A DNA stretch of 64,000 nt from positions 413,501-477,500 of the forward strand of contig OX411552.1 of the NCBI GenBank assembly GCA_948146395.1. The letters are read 5' to 3'. This DNA comes from Fragum whitleyi. Lineage: Eukaryota; Mollusca; Bivalvia; Cardiida; Cardiidae. Shown here piece by piece: positions 1 to 13,900 of this stretch. The first letter of the stretch is position 1. The number at the start of each line of letters is the position of its first letter. Both the position numbers and the translations under genes were made by a program. The notes below the pieces were generated by a model. The model searched no databases, was not told where the DNA came from, and saw only the letters and a list, made by a program, of their open reading frames with translations.

Positions 1-501
1 CCTCATCACTATCATCACAGCACACAGCCTCACTTTTTAGAATGTCATTCATAGCAGAGCCAAGGCTAGTGCCAGTGTTTGAAATAAGGGAGTCATTGAC
101 CCGTTTACCATTAAACTCTGGGGGTCAAAACAGATTTAAAAGGGGTCAAAAGAGCAGAAAGAGCATATCATGAGTAGAATTTTGTAGGTTTAACAGTCAA
201 TTGACCTTTTCTTGTAAAGATAGGAAGAAAGCAATTGGTTTGTAAAATTTTATAAAGTGTATAAGATGCATGAAAAGGTTTTGACCAATAGAAAATTCTC
301 TCAAGGGGGTCACAATGACCCCCTTGGGAGAAATTTCTAAGGGTCAAAATAAGATATTATTAGATTTTTGAGGGTCAAATCCCTGCTTTAAGAATCAAAC
401 ACGAACCCTGGTAGAGCCCATTTGCAGTGAGCAAGGCATAGTCATCACTATGATAAGTTGGTGTTTGTCTGTCTGTTTTTTCTGGGACCTTGCTCGTACA
501 T
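1..501. other. CTU1 intron (left part), repeat-like GGGTCAAA sequence
   Basis: No exon was found. The stretch is rich in GGGTCAAA/GACCCC words. It carries a hairpin at 302-327 (AAGGGGGTCA / TGACCCCCTT around CAA) and, near 405-485, a segment resembling 14280-14350 (GTGAGC.AGRCATAG.. then CTATGATAAGT). Confidence 0.4.
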
Positions 502-747
502 TTAACCCTTGTCATGCTAAATAAATTTAGGCTAAAAATTTTCATCAAATCAAAGGGCAAAAAGCACTGAAATTACCAACTGTAGGTCAATTTTTACTTG
601 AAAAACTAAATCTATTGACAATTCTGGTTTGAAAATGAGAAACAGGTGGTGTAGACTTACATCAGACTGCACATATGTGCAGGCTGATGTTTGTCTATAG
701 CTCCTTCCAAAGCAGGAATATTCCAGGTTCAGCATGAGAAGGGTTAA
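502..747. mobile_element. TTAA-flanked MITE, TTAACCCTTGTCATGCT family, copy 1
   Basis: It starts TTAACCCTTGTCATGCT and ends AGCATGAGAAGGGTTAA, about 246 bp. The second copy at 43136-43382 matches end to end in the opposite orientation, including the inner palindrome GCACATATGTGC. TTAA at both ends fits elements that insert at TTAA (piggyBac-type). No coding capacity. It lies in a CTU1 intron. Confidence 0.85.
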
Positions 748-1611
748 GGATGGATTTCAGAATAACTTCACACAATTATTTTCCACAATGAGTAGGTTGA
801 AAGATTTTTTATGTATCTCAAAGATGAAAGTCACACTGAAATCTAAGTTCCTTTTTTTGTCAAGAGCAAACCTTCTACATTTATCAATATATTTCAAATA
901 AGAATGGCACAGTCCCTCAAGATTTAGAGGTGCCATTTAAGTAAGTTTTCGACTGGAGGTCAAAGTTGAATGTCACTCTTTACGGTCAAATGTTTGTGGG
1001 CCCTACAAATGTTTTCCCTCGACAACCATTTTAGTCTAAAAATAGTGTCAGACATGATAAAAAAACCAAATCAATAATAGGCAAAAAGCTGCAGTTATGA
1101 TGATTAAGTTACCTATCCACCAAAATCTTTGGTACAATATCCGAGAAAGAGGCATCTTTATTCATCCAATTTTAATTGAGTGTTAAGATTGGTCTGTTGA
1201 TATTTTAATTTACCACATAAATTAGTTCATTGGATAAGCTTGTACACCCAACAAATGAAAGATTGGTGCGATAGAGGGGGACTTTAAGATTTATATTTAA
1301 ACATAAGTTTTCTTTAGATAAACTCTTAGAAATTCAGACCATATGTCAGGAATTTGAAGACCACATGCCATGAATATAATGGAAAAAAAAAGAAATATTT
1401 TATGCGTGTTGTTTAATTTTTCACTTAGATTTCATGGTTAAAAGACTCTGTTATATCAAAGAAATCACATTTTTGGTTGAAAAAAAAAGACTTACTTTGA
1501 TAGAGTAGGGAATTTTGTGATAAGATGTAGTTGTTGTTACAAGGATTCACAATTTCTCCAATTTTAAAATGCATGTGAATCGGACTTATTATGTGATCAC
1601 CACTTCTTTGC
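748..1611. other. CTU1 intron, unremarkable AT-rich sequence
   Basis: I see no exon, repeat border or RNA gene here. There are short A runs near 1381-1395 and 1480-1488. Confidence 0.4.
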
Positions 1612-1808
1612 CTGGTCAATAACTTTGCCAACTTATGCCCGACTTACTTGAAACTTGGCGGTTCTGTTTCTCTCGGAATTATAGAGTGCAGTTTGCAAGA
1701 ACCTTAACTCGTCCTAGCTTTATTTTTTAGTTATTTCCCTTTGGTGTTCATACTTGAACATTCAGTAGTGTAACAGGCTTATCTTGTGACAATTTGCCAC
1801 CTTATTTA
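1612..1808. repeat. Fragment of the TTGAAACTTGGCAGT repeat family (copy 1)
   Basis: CTTGAAACTTGGCGGTTCTG, TAGAGTGCAGT, TTATTTCCCTTTGGTGTT and TTGTGACAATTTGCCACC recur in the same order at 20500-20915 and, more diverged, at 5815-6003. It ends shortly before the first CTU1 exon of the window. Confidence 0.7.
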
Positions 1809-1889
1809 TCAGTGTTTTATTGCTTCAGTCTTTGAAAGTTTTAAATGTTATTCAAATCCATTTATAGTATTGTATATGACACATTTCAG

Positions 1890-1947
1890 GAGTTATATGG
1901 CTGGACTATGGATGCAATTGTAAAACAGATAGGACTCAAAAATAACT
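1890..1947 (+). CDS. CTU1: CTU1 internal exon (first in window)
   Basis: Acceptor TTTCAG ends at 1889; donor GTAAGG starts at 1948. It encodes [19 protein letters not shown] plus the first base of a Cys codon completed in the next exon. It begins at codon phase 0. This is the stretch that precedes the conserved CxxC in CTU1 proteins. Confidence 0.93.
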
Positions 1948-4900
1948 GTAAGGAACTTTTGATTCATGATGATTTCTTCCTTGAGAGGCAATAACAGGTT
2001 TTGTGAATGCAGGCAAAGTATTTTTATCTTTGATAAAATTAAAGGTAATTAGAGGTAAACCTAAACATGCTGTTCACAACATATTCATGCTTTATTTAAA
2101 GCTTTTGCAGAAATTGTAGATTAAGATCAGCCTATCAAATCTGATCTTAGCCTTCACTTCCTGCTTCTACGTATATATCATGGGATAAGATTCAAATTTA
2201 TTATGCCCAGCTATACTCAGCTTGGTTAAAATGCATATTCATGAACGTTTTCTAAGCATGTTACAGACAATTCATAAACAAAAAAAAGGTTAATATGTTT
2301 GAATTAGATATGCTATGAGCCACTTCGAATTGTTGTACTATGAAATTGATATCAAACAGCAATAATTATTGATATGAATGGTTGGCAATTGGCATTATGT
2401 AATGTTACAGGCACAATCATAAGAGGCCACAGCATTTAAGTCCCCTTGATCAGAGTTTGTCATAAGATTGACGAAACAAGTTTAATATTGGTCACTTATC
2501 TCTTATAACATTATCAAATAATAACTAATGACAATCTTTGTATATTTGACATCTGCCCAAAAAATGAATTTCTTCAACAACATTAGAAAATGTGCATAAT
2601 CGAGTTTGAATCTTTTGACCAAAGTATCTACCCGTCTCAATATATATGGGAAAACTTGAACCAGAGTGGTTGATATATTATGAAATATCTGGATTGTTGG
2701 CAGAGTGGTTAGCCTGCTTGACTCGTAATCTGGTAATTGTGGGTTTGAGCCCCACTTGAGGGGGGTAATACATTTTGGCAGGACACTTTACAGACCGAGC
2801 CTCAATCCACCCAGCTTTAAAAGTGGGTAGCAGTGGTTGGAAACCATTGCCTAACTCTCTATGTGCATGATAAGATCTGGAATGACTTAGGACCTCGATG
2901 GACATAAGAGTTTTTGACCCTTAATCGTGTTATCCCAGAGATAAAAAAGACTAAAAGTTTAAGCAACAATACAGTAACTTATTCCAGATTGATCATGTTT
3001 CGAATGATTTTAAGGTAGAAATTGTGTATTATAAAAGATTTGGAGCGGGCCAGAGGTTATAAAGCTTTTCTCATTCTCAATTCAAAATTTTCTCAAATTT
3101 CAATTTGAGATTAAAGTCGTAATTCTGTTTTAATACTCATTGTAATGTTTTAACATAAAAGATAATATTAAGTAGTTATTGTAAATAACAACTTATTATC
3201 ATTTTCTGTTATTTTCATACATTTGTTGAATTAAAATTTGAGAAAATTCTCAATTGAGCCTGAGAAAAGTTTTATAACCTTGGGCCCAGATGAATTTGGC
3301 TCTGTCTCTGGACCATGTTGTGCCACTTAAGGACTACCTAATAATAGTATTTAAGGTAGCATCTTCTATTTCTGCTTGTTCCCATGATTTCAAAAAGTCA
3401 CTAAATTACCCAAGAAATCTTGATGTTGGGCAAATTTAAAAATAAAGCTTTACACTGCCACTATCTTATTATATCAATTAGATCCTTTTAACTTGTACAA
3501 ATGACAATACATTCAATGAAGGTCACTCTCCTCTTTATCAATGACAATATTCACTTGTTTTGACAAAAATTTCAGGTACATTTTGTGGAGTTTTTAGAAG
3601 ACAGGCATTAGACAGAGGTGCAATGATGCTGAAGGTTGACAAAATAGCCACAGGTACGGTATGAGGGGGGTCTGCGCAAAACTATTGTATAATTATATAG
3701 GCACTTACAATAGTTAATGCTGACTCTTAGCATAGTATTGGATCAGATTTCAAAATGAAGAGACAACATGCCTAACTATTGCCATGCTGATTTGCATTCT
3801 TTTTAAAATTGCACTCTAGTTAACAAGTGTTGCTATTCAATCTGAGCTCATTTGCATAGTTATTCCACTAGGGTAATAACTCCCTCGTAATATGAAAAAT
3901 ATTCAACTGCTTTATTTTACCCCAGAAATGTAGGTTATATTATAAATTAGCTTACTACTATTGTAGATAAGACATTCTTAAATTTTTCCAAATTCTCACA
4001 AACTTTCTCATTTTACAAATATTTTCTACACTCTGTATTGATTTCTTTTTCAATTTACTTTTCATCAAGCAGTGTCATCAGTCAATCATAATTGTGTACC
4101 ATTTGATCAGGCAGCTGTTTCCTATTTCAGGTCACAATGCAGATGATATAGCTGAAACTGTGATTATGAATGGTAAGTTCTATTCTTATAGAAAATACAG
4201 AAGCTGTTCTTGATTACTTCCCTTACATGTCTGTAACCAATTGTCAAAATTTATTAGTGCATGATGGGACTAATAATTATCTGTCAATGAGTTTTAGTAG
4301 ATTGCTCAAGAACAACTAAAACTTTCTTATCTCTTAATTATAGATATATTTCACAAGGTAGCAACGGATTCTTCTGTTTATTCTTGGAGTTGTATTGGTT
4401 AAACACAAAATCATCATTAGATTGGTTATCAGTACAGAAAATCAATGTACGATTAATGTTTCTTTTGTTGTTTCAAAGCAACAATCTGGTTTTTTTAGCT
4501 CGGCTGTTTTCGAAGAATACCAGAGGTATTATGATCACCTTGTCGTCGTTTGCGTTGTCGTTGTTGTTGGTGCCGGCATTGGCGTTACAAACCTTAACCT
4601 TAGTCATAATATTTTAATGGTTAGTGATAGAGCCTTCATACTTCACAAGATCATTGCTTGGGACAAGACCTTTCTGTAGGTACCAAGTTCAAGGTCATCA
4701 CTCAAGGTCAAGGTCATTTTTCAAAGTCAAATTTCTTTGAAAAAATTTAACCTTGGTCATGACTTTTGAATGGTAAGTCATAGAGCCTTCTTATTTCACA
4801 TGATCATTGCTTTGGACAAGACCTTTCTGTACGTACCAAGTTCAAGGTCATCACTTAAGGTCAAGGTCACTTTTAAGGTCAAATTTGTTTGAAAAAATTT

Positions 4901-7900
4901 AACCTTCTTCTTAACTTTTGAATGGTAAGTCATAGAGCCTTCACATTTCACATGATCATTGCTTGGGACAAGACCTTTCTGTAGGTATCAAGTTCATATA
5001 TTTGCCTTTGCCTAAGATATAACAAACAGCCGAGCGTTGGCACCTGCTTGCGGTGCTCTTGTTTTGTCTTTCTTCTAAAGTCAAAGGATTTTACTTCCCT
5101 GTGATTTTATGCTTGCGAATTTTTGAGGAGAAGAAGAAATTGCTTGTAACAAGCAAATTCTTCTTTTTCCACAATATTTCCTACCACAAAGTATTTTGTT
5201 GTCTCAATTTGCAGCCACTTTTCATTTTTCATCTACAAGTTTGAAATTGGTCAAGTCTAGATTATAAAAAAATGTAAAAAGTTAAATAATTGTGATACTT
5301 AAAGTTAAGTCTAATTATTTTGTAGTCCTTAGGGGAGATATAGGAAGACTACGAAGATGTACTGCTATAACTACTGTAAGTCATTTAATTTTGAATTTTC
5401 CTGTACATTTAATGTTTTTGATGTTCCTGGAATCATTTACTATATATATTGAAAATATTTGTGACAGAATTTTTTTGCAAATTAAAAAAAAATGCATAAA
5501 TTTCAGTTTGCATATCTAGGGATCAAGGCATTATTATTTGTGACTGTAAATATATAGGCACATACAATAGCATGCAATGTGCTCTCAATATTTACCTTTT
5601 CACAAAGTATGCACAAGTGGAGCTTATCATTATTATAGATTATCTTATAGAATCACCATCTCCTAACCTGCTTTTAAAGTCGATATGGACTAAGCTTTTA
5701 TCCTTGTAACTTATTTGATCTCCAATTGACTCTAATTTCAAAATGAATGCAGCTCTGGAAACACTCGTGATGGCCTGTGAGGTCCTGACTTCTGGTGGGC
5801 TGGAAGTGTCAACTATTACTTTAGAGCATAACTCTATTACTTTATGTCTGATTGACTTGAAACTTGGTAGTTATATTCTTCTCATGATTACTGAGTGTGT
5901 TGCTCTAGAACTATAACTCTACATACCTTTTGTAGATTTTCAAACTTGGATATCTAGGAGTGTATCGAGCTTATCTTGTGACATTTTGCCGCCTTATTTG
6001 TCTTTGAATAAAAAATAGATTGTACAAATGTTGTTTTACTCTAATTTTTACTTGAGTAAAATAACATTTCAGTATTCTTATTAAAAAAATAAAGTCAATA
6101 TGCTATTTACAAGAAATTTTAAAGTATGTTTAAAATTTTTTTATTGTTTACGTGTTTTTTTTGTAGGGTACAGATGGGGCTCTACCTCGATGTAAACCGT
6201 TCAAATATACTTATGAGAAAGAGATAGTGATGTATGCTTACTTCAAAAACTTAGACTACTTCTCTACAGAATGTATATACTCACCAAATGCTTACAGGTA
6301 GTGATTCATCTTATTAATAAGGTCAAATTCTGAAAAAATGCATTTTTAGTGCACCTTTGAACAGTTTGTTTTAAGTGTAGCACAAAAACAAACAGTTCGT
6401 GGACACTATGATAGGTGGAAAATGGTGGAAAATGTCTTCTTCTAAATGCATACTTTTTTCATATTATTTTTAGCTCGGCTTTTTTTGAAGAAAACCCTTG
6501 GTGTTGCTATAGCCTTGGACATCATCATTTTGGATGCCTTTGTTATGGAGTGGAAACATTTTGTGATATTCCTGGCTCTACCGAAAGAATTCATTTGAAA
6601 CTATGCGATTAAGTTCACTATCAAAAGAGAAACATATGCTATCAAGGGGGAAAACCCTAGATGCATTTTGTGGGAAGAATGCTCATTTTTATGCCCCGGT
6701 ATCGAGAGATCGGGGGCATATTGTTTTACTCATGTCCGTCTGTCTGTCCGTCTGTCTGTCTGTGCGTCTGTCCGTCTGTCCAAAAACTTAACCTGAAAAC
6801 TTAACCTTTGCCTTTTCTCCAAAAGTATTTGACATACAAAGCTGTACACCAAAGTCAAGGTCATGTGACAAAGTCAAGGTCATGTGACAAGGTCAAGGTC
6901 ATCTGTCAAGGTCAAACTTTAAAAAAAAATGCTGTTCCGGGGGCATTTTTGTTTCACAAACACATCTTGTTTGACTTGGATTTTTAATCCACTATCCAGC
7001 ACCATACAGCCGAACATAGGCACCCATAGGTAGTGTTCTTGTCTTTATTTCAATGAATATAGTTAGGGTTTTAAATGTTGTATTACATGTACTATAATAC
7101 TATATTGTTTTTATCCAGAGGGTTTGCAAGAACATATATCAAAGATGTAGAGAGAATACGACCAAGCGCAATCATAGGTATGTAGTATATTGTTTGCTGT
7201 GCTGAAGGCTAATGGGTATACCAGTATGTACCAGTGCTACAGCTGTTGTGTATCTCTCTGTCTCTTCATCTTTTTGTTTGCTAAACTTTCTTAAATACTT
7301 TTCTCTGGTTTATCCAGGAATAATGGTAGATTATCATTTTGATAAACTCATTGCCTTACCAGTGTTATTATCAAAAACCTATACCCAGCTTTTGTACATT
7401 TCACCCTATCTGCTGCAAATAAGTGGAGACCAAACTATGACACCATCATGAACATTGCATAGCGATCACATGCAAAATAACGCGCATTAAGAAAATTTGT
7501 CCTTGAATTTTTACATTTTGTCTCATTATGCATTAAAGAAATAGAATAATTGTTTGTTTCTCTAGCAATATGGATTGATATTTCATTTAGCGAACAATTA
7601 AAGCTTTATTTTCACTCATGGCATTGCTTCTTGTGAAAATACAGCTTTTGTTGTTCACTCAATGAAATATAAATCAATATTACACTGAAACAAATGATTA
7701 TCCTCTATGTAAACTTCTTAGATTTTGTTTTAAAAACCTGCTAGATATATTAATGATAAAAAGCAAAGTTTTCTGTTGCAGACCAGCCAAGTGTGGCTAG
7801 CTGTCAATCCTGGGAATGGCCAACTTTCATCTGACTTTGACAAAATTCTTTAAGATGAGCTAATTTCTCCCATCATTGGATGATGAGGAGAATGCCTCAG

Positions 7901-10900
7901 TGGGATGAGCACCAGCCCTGCTTTCAGGATGCCAAAAGGGTGCAAACTGTTTGCCAATCAACCCTGTCTTGCACTTTCTCTTGTCTGAAAAGCGGGATAA
8001 AATTGGCAAACAGCTTGCGCCGTTTTGTTATCCTGAATGCAGGACAAGTTACTTGGAATTTTGGTTGTTGTTCTATTGGTGGGAAAAACCACAGGAAATC
8101 ATTTGCATGTGTACTATCCACTACAATATAATTGCAATTATGTTGAAAGTAGTATTATAACCCATTCAAACAAAAACATCTGTGTTAGGCCTCTTGTCAA
8201 TAGTTATTCATCACAAAAAAGGTTATCCTAAAACTAATGAAAAAAAATGCAACAGCATTATCAAACCGTAAGAACCAAAACACCTTCTAAGGCCTATAGT
8301 GCAAATACTGGACTATATATGAAACTATTTACAAATATTTAGCTTGTAATTTTTGTGAAGAAAACCCAAGGTAATTCGTAGCCTTGTTTAGTCCTTTGTC
8401 ATTTCATTCATCAAGAAAGAAAGAGTGATATTTGGTATTTCTACAAACATTCCCTTAAACCTTTGAATATATACCTATACTTTCAAGGGGAATAACTTTA
8501 TATGCATTGTTGAAAAGTAAGACCCTTTTGATGCCACTTGCATTGATAAGATTTGAGGCATATAGTTTTGCCATTTTTTGTCTATCTCTTTGCCTGACTG
8601 TTGAAAATTTAAACAGAAAAAAATTAAATTGTGAATTACTTCAAGCTTATTCAAGCTACAATGTTCATATTTGGCATGATGATAAAGATGTGCATCTGTT
8701 GGTACCAAGGTCAAGGTCATTTGACAAGATCAAAGTATTGAAAAATTTGCTGTCTTGATGGCAATGGTGTTTCACAAACGCATCTTGTCAAGCATATTTT
8801 TAATCATTAATATCCAACACCCAATGGACAGGGTTATCATCCACATGCCACCCCTTTGTTTTTACTCTAGACAAGTGTATAAATTTCTTTAGTCCCAAAT
8901 GATTATATCATATTTTTTTTTTTAGCTCCACTGGCTGAAAGCCACTGGGGCTATTGTCATGGCGTTGTGTCCGTCGTCCGTCTGTCCGTCCGTCCATGCG
9001 TGCGTCCGGTCGTAAACTTTTCTTTAAAAATCTTCTCAGAAACTACTGGATGAATTTCAAACAAACTTCACAGGAATGATCCTTGGATGACCCTCTTTCA
9101 AAGTTGTTCAAGAAATTTTGATCCAATGAAAAACATGGATTTAATGGGCGTGGCTAATTTCCAAATATGGTAGAAAGTGAGTTTTCTCAGATTCTAATTA
9201 ATGGATACCAATTAAATTTTACATGAATGATACTTTGGTTACCCTTTATCAGTCTACAAAAAATCATTGTGATCGGATCGAAAATATGCATTTTATGGGC
9301 GGAGGTCAATTCTCTATATGTTTTATAGTGGAAACTTTGAAAATCATTTTCTCAGAGTGTAACTGATGGATATCAACCAAATTTCACTGGAATGATTCTT
9401 GAGCGACCCTTTTTCAGTCTACAAAAATCATTGTGATGGGATGAAAAATATGCATTTTATGGGCAGAGGTCATTTCTCTATATGTTATATAGTGGAAAAT
9501 TTGAAAATCATTTTCTCAGAATCCAAATTATTGGATATCAACCAAATTTCACTGGAATGAGCCTTGAGTGACCCTTTATCAGTGTACCAAAAATTATTAT
9601 GATTGGATGAAAAATATGTATTTTATGGGAGGAAGTCATTTCTCAATATTTTAAATAGTGGAAACTATGAAAATCATTTTCTCAGAATGTAACTGATGGA
9701 TATCAATCAAACATTTTTGGTATGATCTTTGGGTGACCCATTATCATGCAGCCAAAAATTATTTTGATTTGATGAAAAATATGTCTTTTAAGAATGGAGG
9801 TCATTTCTCTATTTGTTATATAGTTGAGACTTTGAAAATCATTTTCATAATCAGTAAACCCCAAATATCTAAAAATCTAGTCAAAACATTTATTTGTTTT
9901 TACAAGAATTTCAAGCCTGTGGAGCGACACAAGCCATTCATGGCTTTCTAGTTTTTTAAAGGGAGCGAATTTGGTAAAATACAGTGTAAGTGGTCCCTGG
10001 TTCAATCCAATCTTCCCACGTTTTTTGCTTGGCTGTTTTTGTAGAAAACCAGAGGTATTGCTATAGCTTGGTGGTGGTGTTGTTGTTGTGGTGTATTTTT
10101 TTTTTTTTTACATTTTGTGATATCCATGGTTCTACTGAAGGCATTAACTTAAAACTTGGCACACATGTTCACCTTCAACCTATGCTATGAAGGGGGGTAA
10201 CTCTAGATGCATTTTGTGCGAATTATGCACCTTTTTTTTCCCTGGATTTCCATCAACCATCTAGCAAGTTCATCCAGCAATCATCAACAGGGCTTGGCAC
10301 CCGTAAGTGGTGCCCTTGTTTCAGATTAAACTATAAAAGGTCCTGTATCTGTATTTGTCAATGTTTATTTCTGTATCTCTGTTTCAGATATTATCCATTC
10401 TGGTGAGAGTTTGTCAGTCAAGAAAGAGGTCAGAATGCCAGTACAAGGTAATGTTGTTATATATGTGATCCATCACGCAAAAAGGGACCATCTGATAACT
10501 CTGTAAAATGAATAATTAAAAAAGAAATTGGGTACAGCATTTGTCAACCAGAGGTCGCATTTCAAAAAATCTTTCACTGGAAGGTAGGTTGAACCTTCTA
10601 GATTCAGAAAATAAGCACATTGCAAAAAGTTTCGACCCTAGTCAGTCTGCTCTGCGCCAATTGTGCAGTCTGACTAGGGTTGACACTTTATGCACTACCA
10701 AGATGGTCCCTTTTCTTGTGACCAGTCACATATCAACAATCAAGTATCAGATCAGAGATATAGCTTCAGTTAATCACAAAATGTAAGATGTATCAATCTT
10801 ACTGAAAAAAGAAGTACAATTGCTTAAACACAAAAATGTGAGAAAAAACTCAAAATTTTCTTAAAGCATGTCATTTTGCACTTGATTACCAGGTACTATA

Positions 10901-13900
10901 ATGATATCATTTATTTACTGGACTTTGCTAAGATAGTGTCATAAGGTGAAATCGGCAAATGCAGGGTATTATCTTTTCATTGTATCATTGGCACTGAGAT
11001 AATCAAATAATAATCCACCATTATTACCTGATAATCCATCGAAAAACATCAAAGAAATAAGTACTAAAGTGATCTGCTGTCTTTTCTGATATACTCTCAG
11101 AGATAATTTAATAAACCTGCCTGAGTTCAGTCAGACTATTAATACAGGGCCTTGTTTGGTGCAACTCTAGTTTAAAACTTCCCTAAATAACAATAACATC
11201 CTTATGCAATTCAATTTAAGCACACAAATATTGATGCTTTTTAGCTCACCTGAGCACGAAGTGCTCAAGGTGAGCAATTGTGATCGTACAATGTCCGTTG
11301 TCAGTCATACTGTGTCCGTTGTCCACAATTTCTTTAAACATCTTCTCCTCCTAAACCAGTGGGCCAATCTTGATGAAACTTGGCAGGGATGTTCCTTTGG
11401 TCAAGCTCTACCAAAGTTGTTCAAATAAATGAAAGCCACCCTTAACTTTCCCTTTACCCTTAACAAAAAGGGTGAAAATAGGAAAATCTTCAATAATCTT
11501 CTCTGAAATCAGATGTCAGACAGCTTTCATATTTGGTATGTAGCATGATCTAGTGGACCTCTACCAAGTTTGCCCATATCAAGACCCTGGGGTCATATTT
11601 GGGTTTTGCCCAGATGCAACCCTTTTTACAAAGAATTAAAGAGCGTAAATCTTTAAAAAAAACTTCTTCTCTAAAACATGAAGGCCGACAGCTTTCATAT
11701 TTGGCATGAAGAATCATTTAGTTGGCCTTTACCAAGTTTGTACATATCAAGACCCTGAGTTCAAATTTGGCCTTTGCACGGGCACATCCCTTTTAGCTCT
11801 TCTGAGCATGAAGGGTAAACAAAGGAAAATCTTCTACTGTGAAACCAGAAGGCAGACAGCTTTCAACGAGTTTTTAGCTCCACTGGCTGAAAGCCACTGG
11901 GGCTATTGTCATGGCGTTGTGTCCGTCTGTGCGTCCGGTCGTAAACTTTTTCTTTAAAAATCTTCTTCTCAGAAATTACTGGATGGATTTCAACCAAACT
12001 TCACAGGAATGATCCTTGGGTGACCCTCTTTCAAAGTTGTTCAAAAAATTTTGATCCAATGAAAAACATGGATTTAATGGGCGTGGCTAATATCCAAATA
12101 TGGTAAAAAGTGACTTTTCTCAGGTTCTAATTAATTGATACTAATTAAATTTTACATGACTGGTTCTTGGGTGACCCTTTATCAGTCTACAAAAAATTTA
12201 TTATGATCAGATGAAAAATATTTATTTTATGGGCGGAGGTCATTTCTTTATATGTTATATAGTGGAAACTGTGAAAATCATTTTCTCAGAAACTAAGTGA
12301 TACATATCAACAAAATTTTACATGAATGATCCTTGAGTAACCAGTTATCAGTATACAAAAATTTATTGTGATCAGATGAAAAATATTTATTTTATGGGTG
12401 GATGTCATTTCTCTACATGTTTTATAGTGGAAACTTTTAAAATCATTTTCTCAGAAACTAATTGATAGATATCAACCAAATTTAACATTAATGATCCTTG
12501 AGTGACCTTTTATCAGTCTACAATAAAATTTTGTGATCAGATGGAAAAAATGTATTTTATGAGCGAAGGTCATTTCTCTATGTGTTATATTGTGGAAACT
12601 TTGAAAATCATTTTCTCAGAATGTAAGTGATGGATATCAACCAAATTTCACTGGAATGATCCTTGAGTGATTCTTTATCAGTCTACCAAAAATTATTCTG
12701 ATCGGATGAAAAATACATATTTTATGGGCAGAGGCCATTCTCTTTGTTGTTATATAGTGGAAACTTTGAAAATCATCTTCTCAGAATGTAATTGATGGAT
12801 ATCAATCAAACTTCATTATTATGATCCATCTGTGATCCATTATCATGAAGCCAAATTATTATTATTGGATGAAAAATATGTCTTTTATGGGCAGAGGTCA
12901 ATTCTCTATATGTTATAATAGTGGAAACTTTGAAAATCATTTCAGCATCAGTAGAACCCAAAATATCTAAAAAATCTAGTCAAAACTTGGATTTACTATT
13001 ACAAGAATTTCAAGCCTGTGGAACGACTCAAGCCATTCATGGCTTTCTAGTTAGATTAGAAAACCTTCCTTTCCGTGTATCTATTACTGGTGTATGTTAG
13101 AGATGTGGATATATCTCCAGTAACCCTGTATGTAAAGCTTGTGTGATGTTAGAGAGTCTCAATAAAGGTCTGCCATACTATATTTCTATTACAGGTGTGT
13201 GTGAGAGATGTGGGTTTATCTCCAATTAAGGTCTGCCATACCATATTTTTATTACAGGTGTGTGTGAGAGATGTGGATATATCTCCAGTAATCCTGTATG
13301 TAAAGCTTGTGTGATGTTAGAGGGCCTCAATAAAGGTCTGCCTAGACTCGGTATAGGAAAAACACATAAAGAAAGGAGAAAGGTATTATTTAATTACCTA
13401 TTTACCTTCATAAGCCAATTCTGTTCTTATACAATATAAACCTTTTAATCACACATTTCTTTTGCAACTCACATGAGCTCATGAAACTGAAGTTAAGCAA
13501 TCTAGCCCTGTCAAGCATCCATTGTGTGCAGTCCTTTCTGTGTTAAAGATTGCTTACAAGCTACTTTTTTGGATTGAAACTGCTTATGGAAATGTTTTCT
13601 TATCAAAGACAATTTTGTCACACGTTCTGGCAGGGTCAAACACTTGTCAATATTGTCAAAACTTTGTATCAATTGTTAAGCAAATTTTTCTTCATTTCAT
13701 ATTTGTGTCAAAGGCAAATTTTAAATGTATGAATGAGTGAAGTCCATTAATACATATTGTTATCAGGGTTTTAGATTCATATCTCTTTTATGTTATTTCA
13801 GATGGAAGCTTTACTCTCCAACTCAACAGCTGGTTCCTCCGCCTCAAGTTCCATGTCAGATTTATCTGTTGCTGATTCTGTGGACTCAGAGAGCTCCTGT

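Larger units (their letters stand above)
6467..7045. repeat. GCTCGGCTG repeat, copy 2, interrupted by a nested element
   Basis: It starts TTTTTAGCTCGGCTTTTTTT and ends CAGCCGAACATAGGCACCC..GTGTTCTTG. Between CATTTTGTGGGAAGAATGC and the CCAGCACCATACAGCC end, a separate GGGGGCATATTG element (6689-6972) is inserted. Copy 3 at 10020-10322 shows the uninterrupted arrangement. Confidence 0.75.

Noticed and set aside
1..1889. Search for the upstream CTU1 exons (PP-loop SGGKDS)
   Set aside because: No frame on the plus strand gives the motif or neighbouring conserved residues; these exons must lie left of the window.
8925..13050. CRISPR-like regular spacing from the 165-bp monomers
   Set aside because: This is eukaryotic DNA; the units are long, contiguous diverged repeats without spacers.
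13090..13257. Alternative or mutually exclusive CTU1 exons
   Set aside because: Neither copy has a donor site; one lacks the acceptor AG and both contain in-frame stops.
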